From positions 1,302,001 through 1,366,000 of the forward strand of contig NZ_JAUSQM010000001.1 of assembly GCF_030811215.1 (NCBI RefSeq): DNA of 64,000 nucleotides. The letters are read 5' to 3'. Made by a program: the position numbers and the translations under genes. Below the pieces are notes generated by a model. That model searched no databases. It was not told the origin of the DNA and saw nothing but the letters and a program-made list of their open reading frames with translations. How positions within the stretch are numbered: the stretch's first letter is position 1; each line of letters starts with the position of its first letter. Source of the DNA: Nocardioides massiliensis. GTDB taxonomy: Bacteria > Actinomycetota > Actinomycetes > Propionibacteriales > Nocardioidaceae. Positions 63,982-64,000 of this stretch are shown here, piece after piece.

Positions 63982-64000
63982 CCGCAGGCGCTCCGCGCGC

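Overview
The window is about 70% GC DNA from a high-GC actinobacterium. GTG and TTG starts, ATGA/GTGA stop-start overlaps, strong third-position GC, a dnaK-grpE-dnaJ-hspR operon with HAIR operators, a class E sortase, WXG100-like genes and a DUF222/HNH gene all fit Nocardioidaceae (a Nocardioides-like organism). That is an inference; there is no rRNA gene in the window. The order dnaK-grpE-dnaJ-hspR ... clpB ... pyrE ... SpoU methylase ... class II aldolase ... DUF3151 matches, from memory, the 0.35-0.38 region of the Mycobacterium tuberculosis chromosome, so this is core chromosome with accessory blocks inserted.

Layout. 1-6437 (+): end of a cupin/JmjC protein, a sucrase/ferredoxin-like protein, a very small ORF, a large LuxR ATPase regulator and an orphan solute-binding lipoprotein. 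6438-6740: a repeat element with long inverted ends. 6741-10837 (-): four-gene operon (LLM oxidoreductase, DUF1214-like, SDR, sulfotransferase), divergent from a SnoaL-like gene, with a KstR-type palindrome between them; probably steroid or lipid catabolism. 11459-13503 (+): membrane-anchored acidic protein and a VWA protein. 13882-14871 (+): HTH-membrane fusion. 14967-19060 (+): heat-shock operon. 19084-22305 (+): lipoprotein, then DUF445 plus Abi-alpha-like pair. 22310-23011 (-): response regulator with an orphan histidine-kinase dimerisation segment.

23086-37016 (-) is an exopolysaccharide locus of tightly overlapping genes: a small coiled-coil protein, polyprenyl-phosphate sugar transferase, long coiled-coil protein, three GT4 glycosyltransferases, a FemAB/GNAT-like transferase, a kinase-flippase fusion, polysaccharide deacetylase, O-antigen ligase-like polymerase, lipoprotein, and a Wzz protein with a degenerate kinase domain. 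Together they would start, extend, decorate, flip and polymerise a lipid-linked glycan. 37207-38695 is a frameshifted DUF222/HNH gene with a repeat element in its reading frame, followed by a dense repeat array (38732-39405).

39413-43446 (-): ECF sigma factor, soluble anti-sigma-like protein and a TPR-CHAT caspase-like protein (frameshifted as given). The set resembles the protease/substrate/sigma part of type III-E CRISPR, but without CRISPR. 43724-49429: clpB with a HAIR operator, a duplicated membrane protein, an aminotransferase and a sortase. 49439-52522 (-) and 57550-60570 (+): two WXG100/type VII-like cassettes. They flank pyrE, a DUF368 lipid-carrier translocase, a SpoU methylase, a secreted M14 carboxypeptidase and a membrane protein. 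60628-63981: class II aldolase, a second copy of the repeat element, a GH13 glucosidase and DUF3151.

No tRNA, rRNA, CRISPR array, prophage or intact transposase was seen. The most unusual items are the sigma/anti-sigma-like/TPR-CHAT module, the kinase-flippase fusion, the KstR-type promoter cluster and the dispersed inverted-repeat element.
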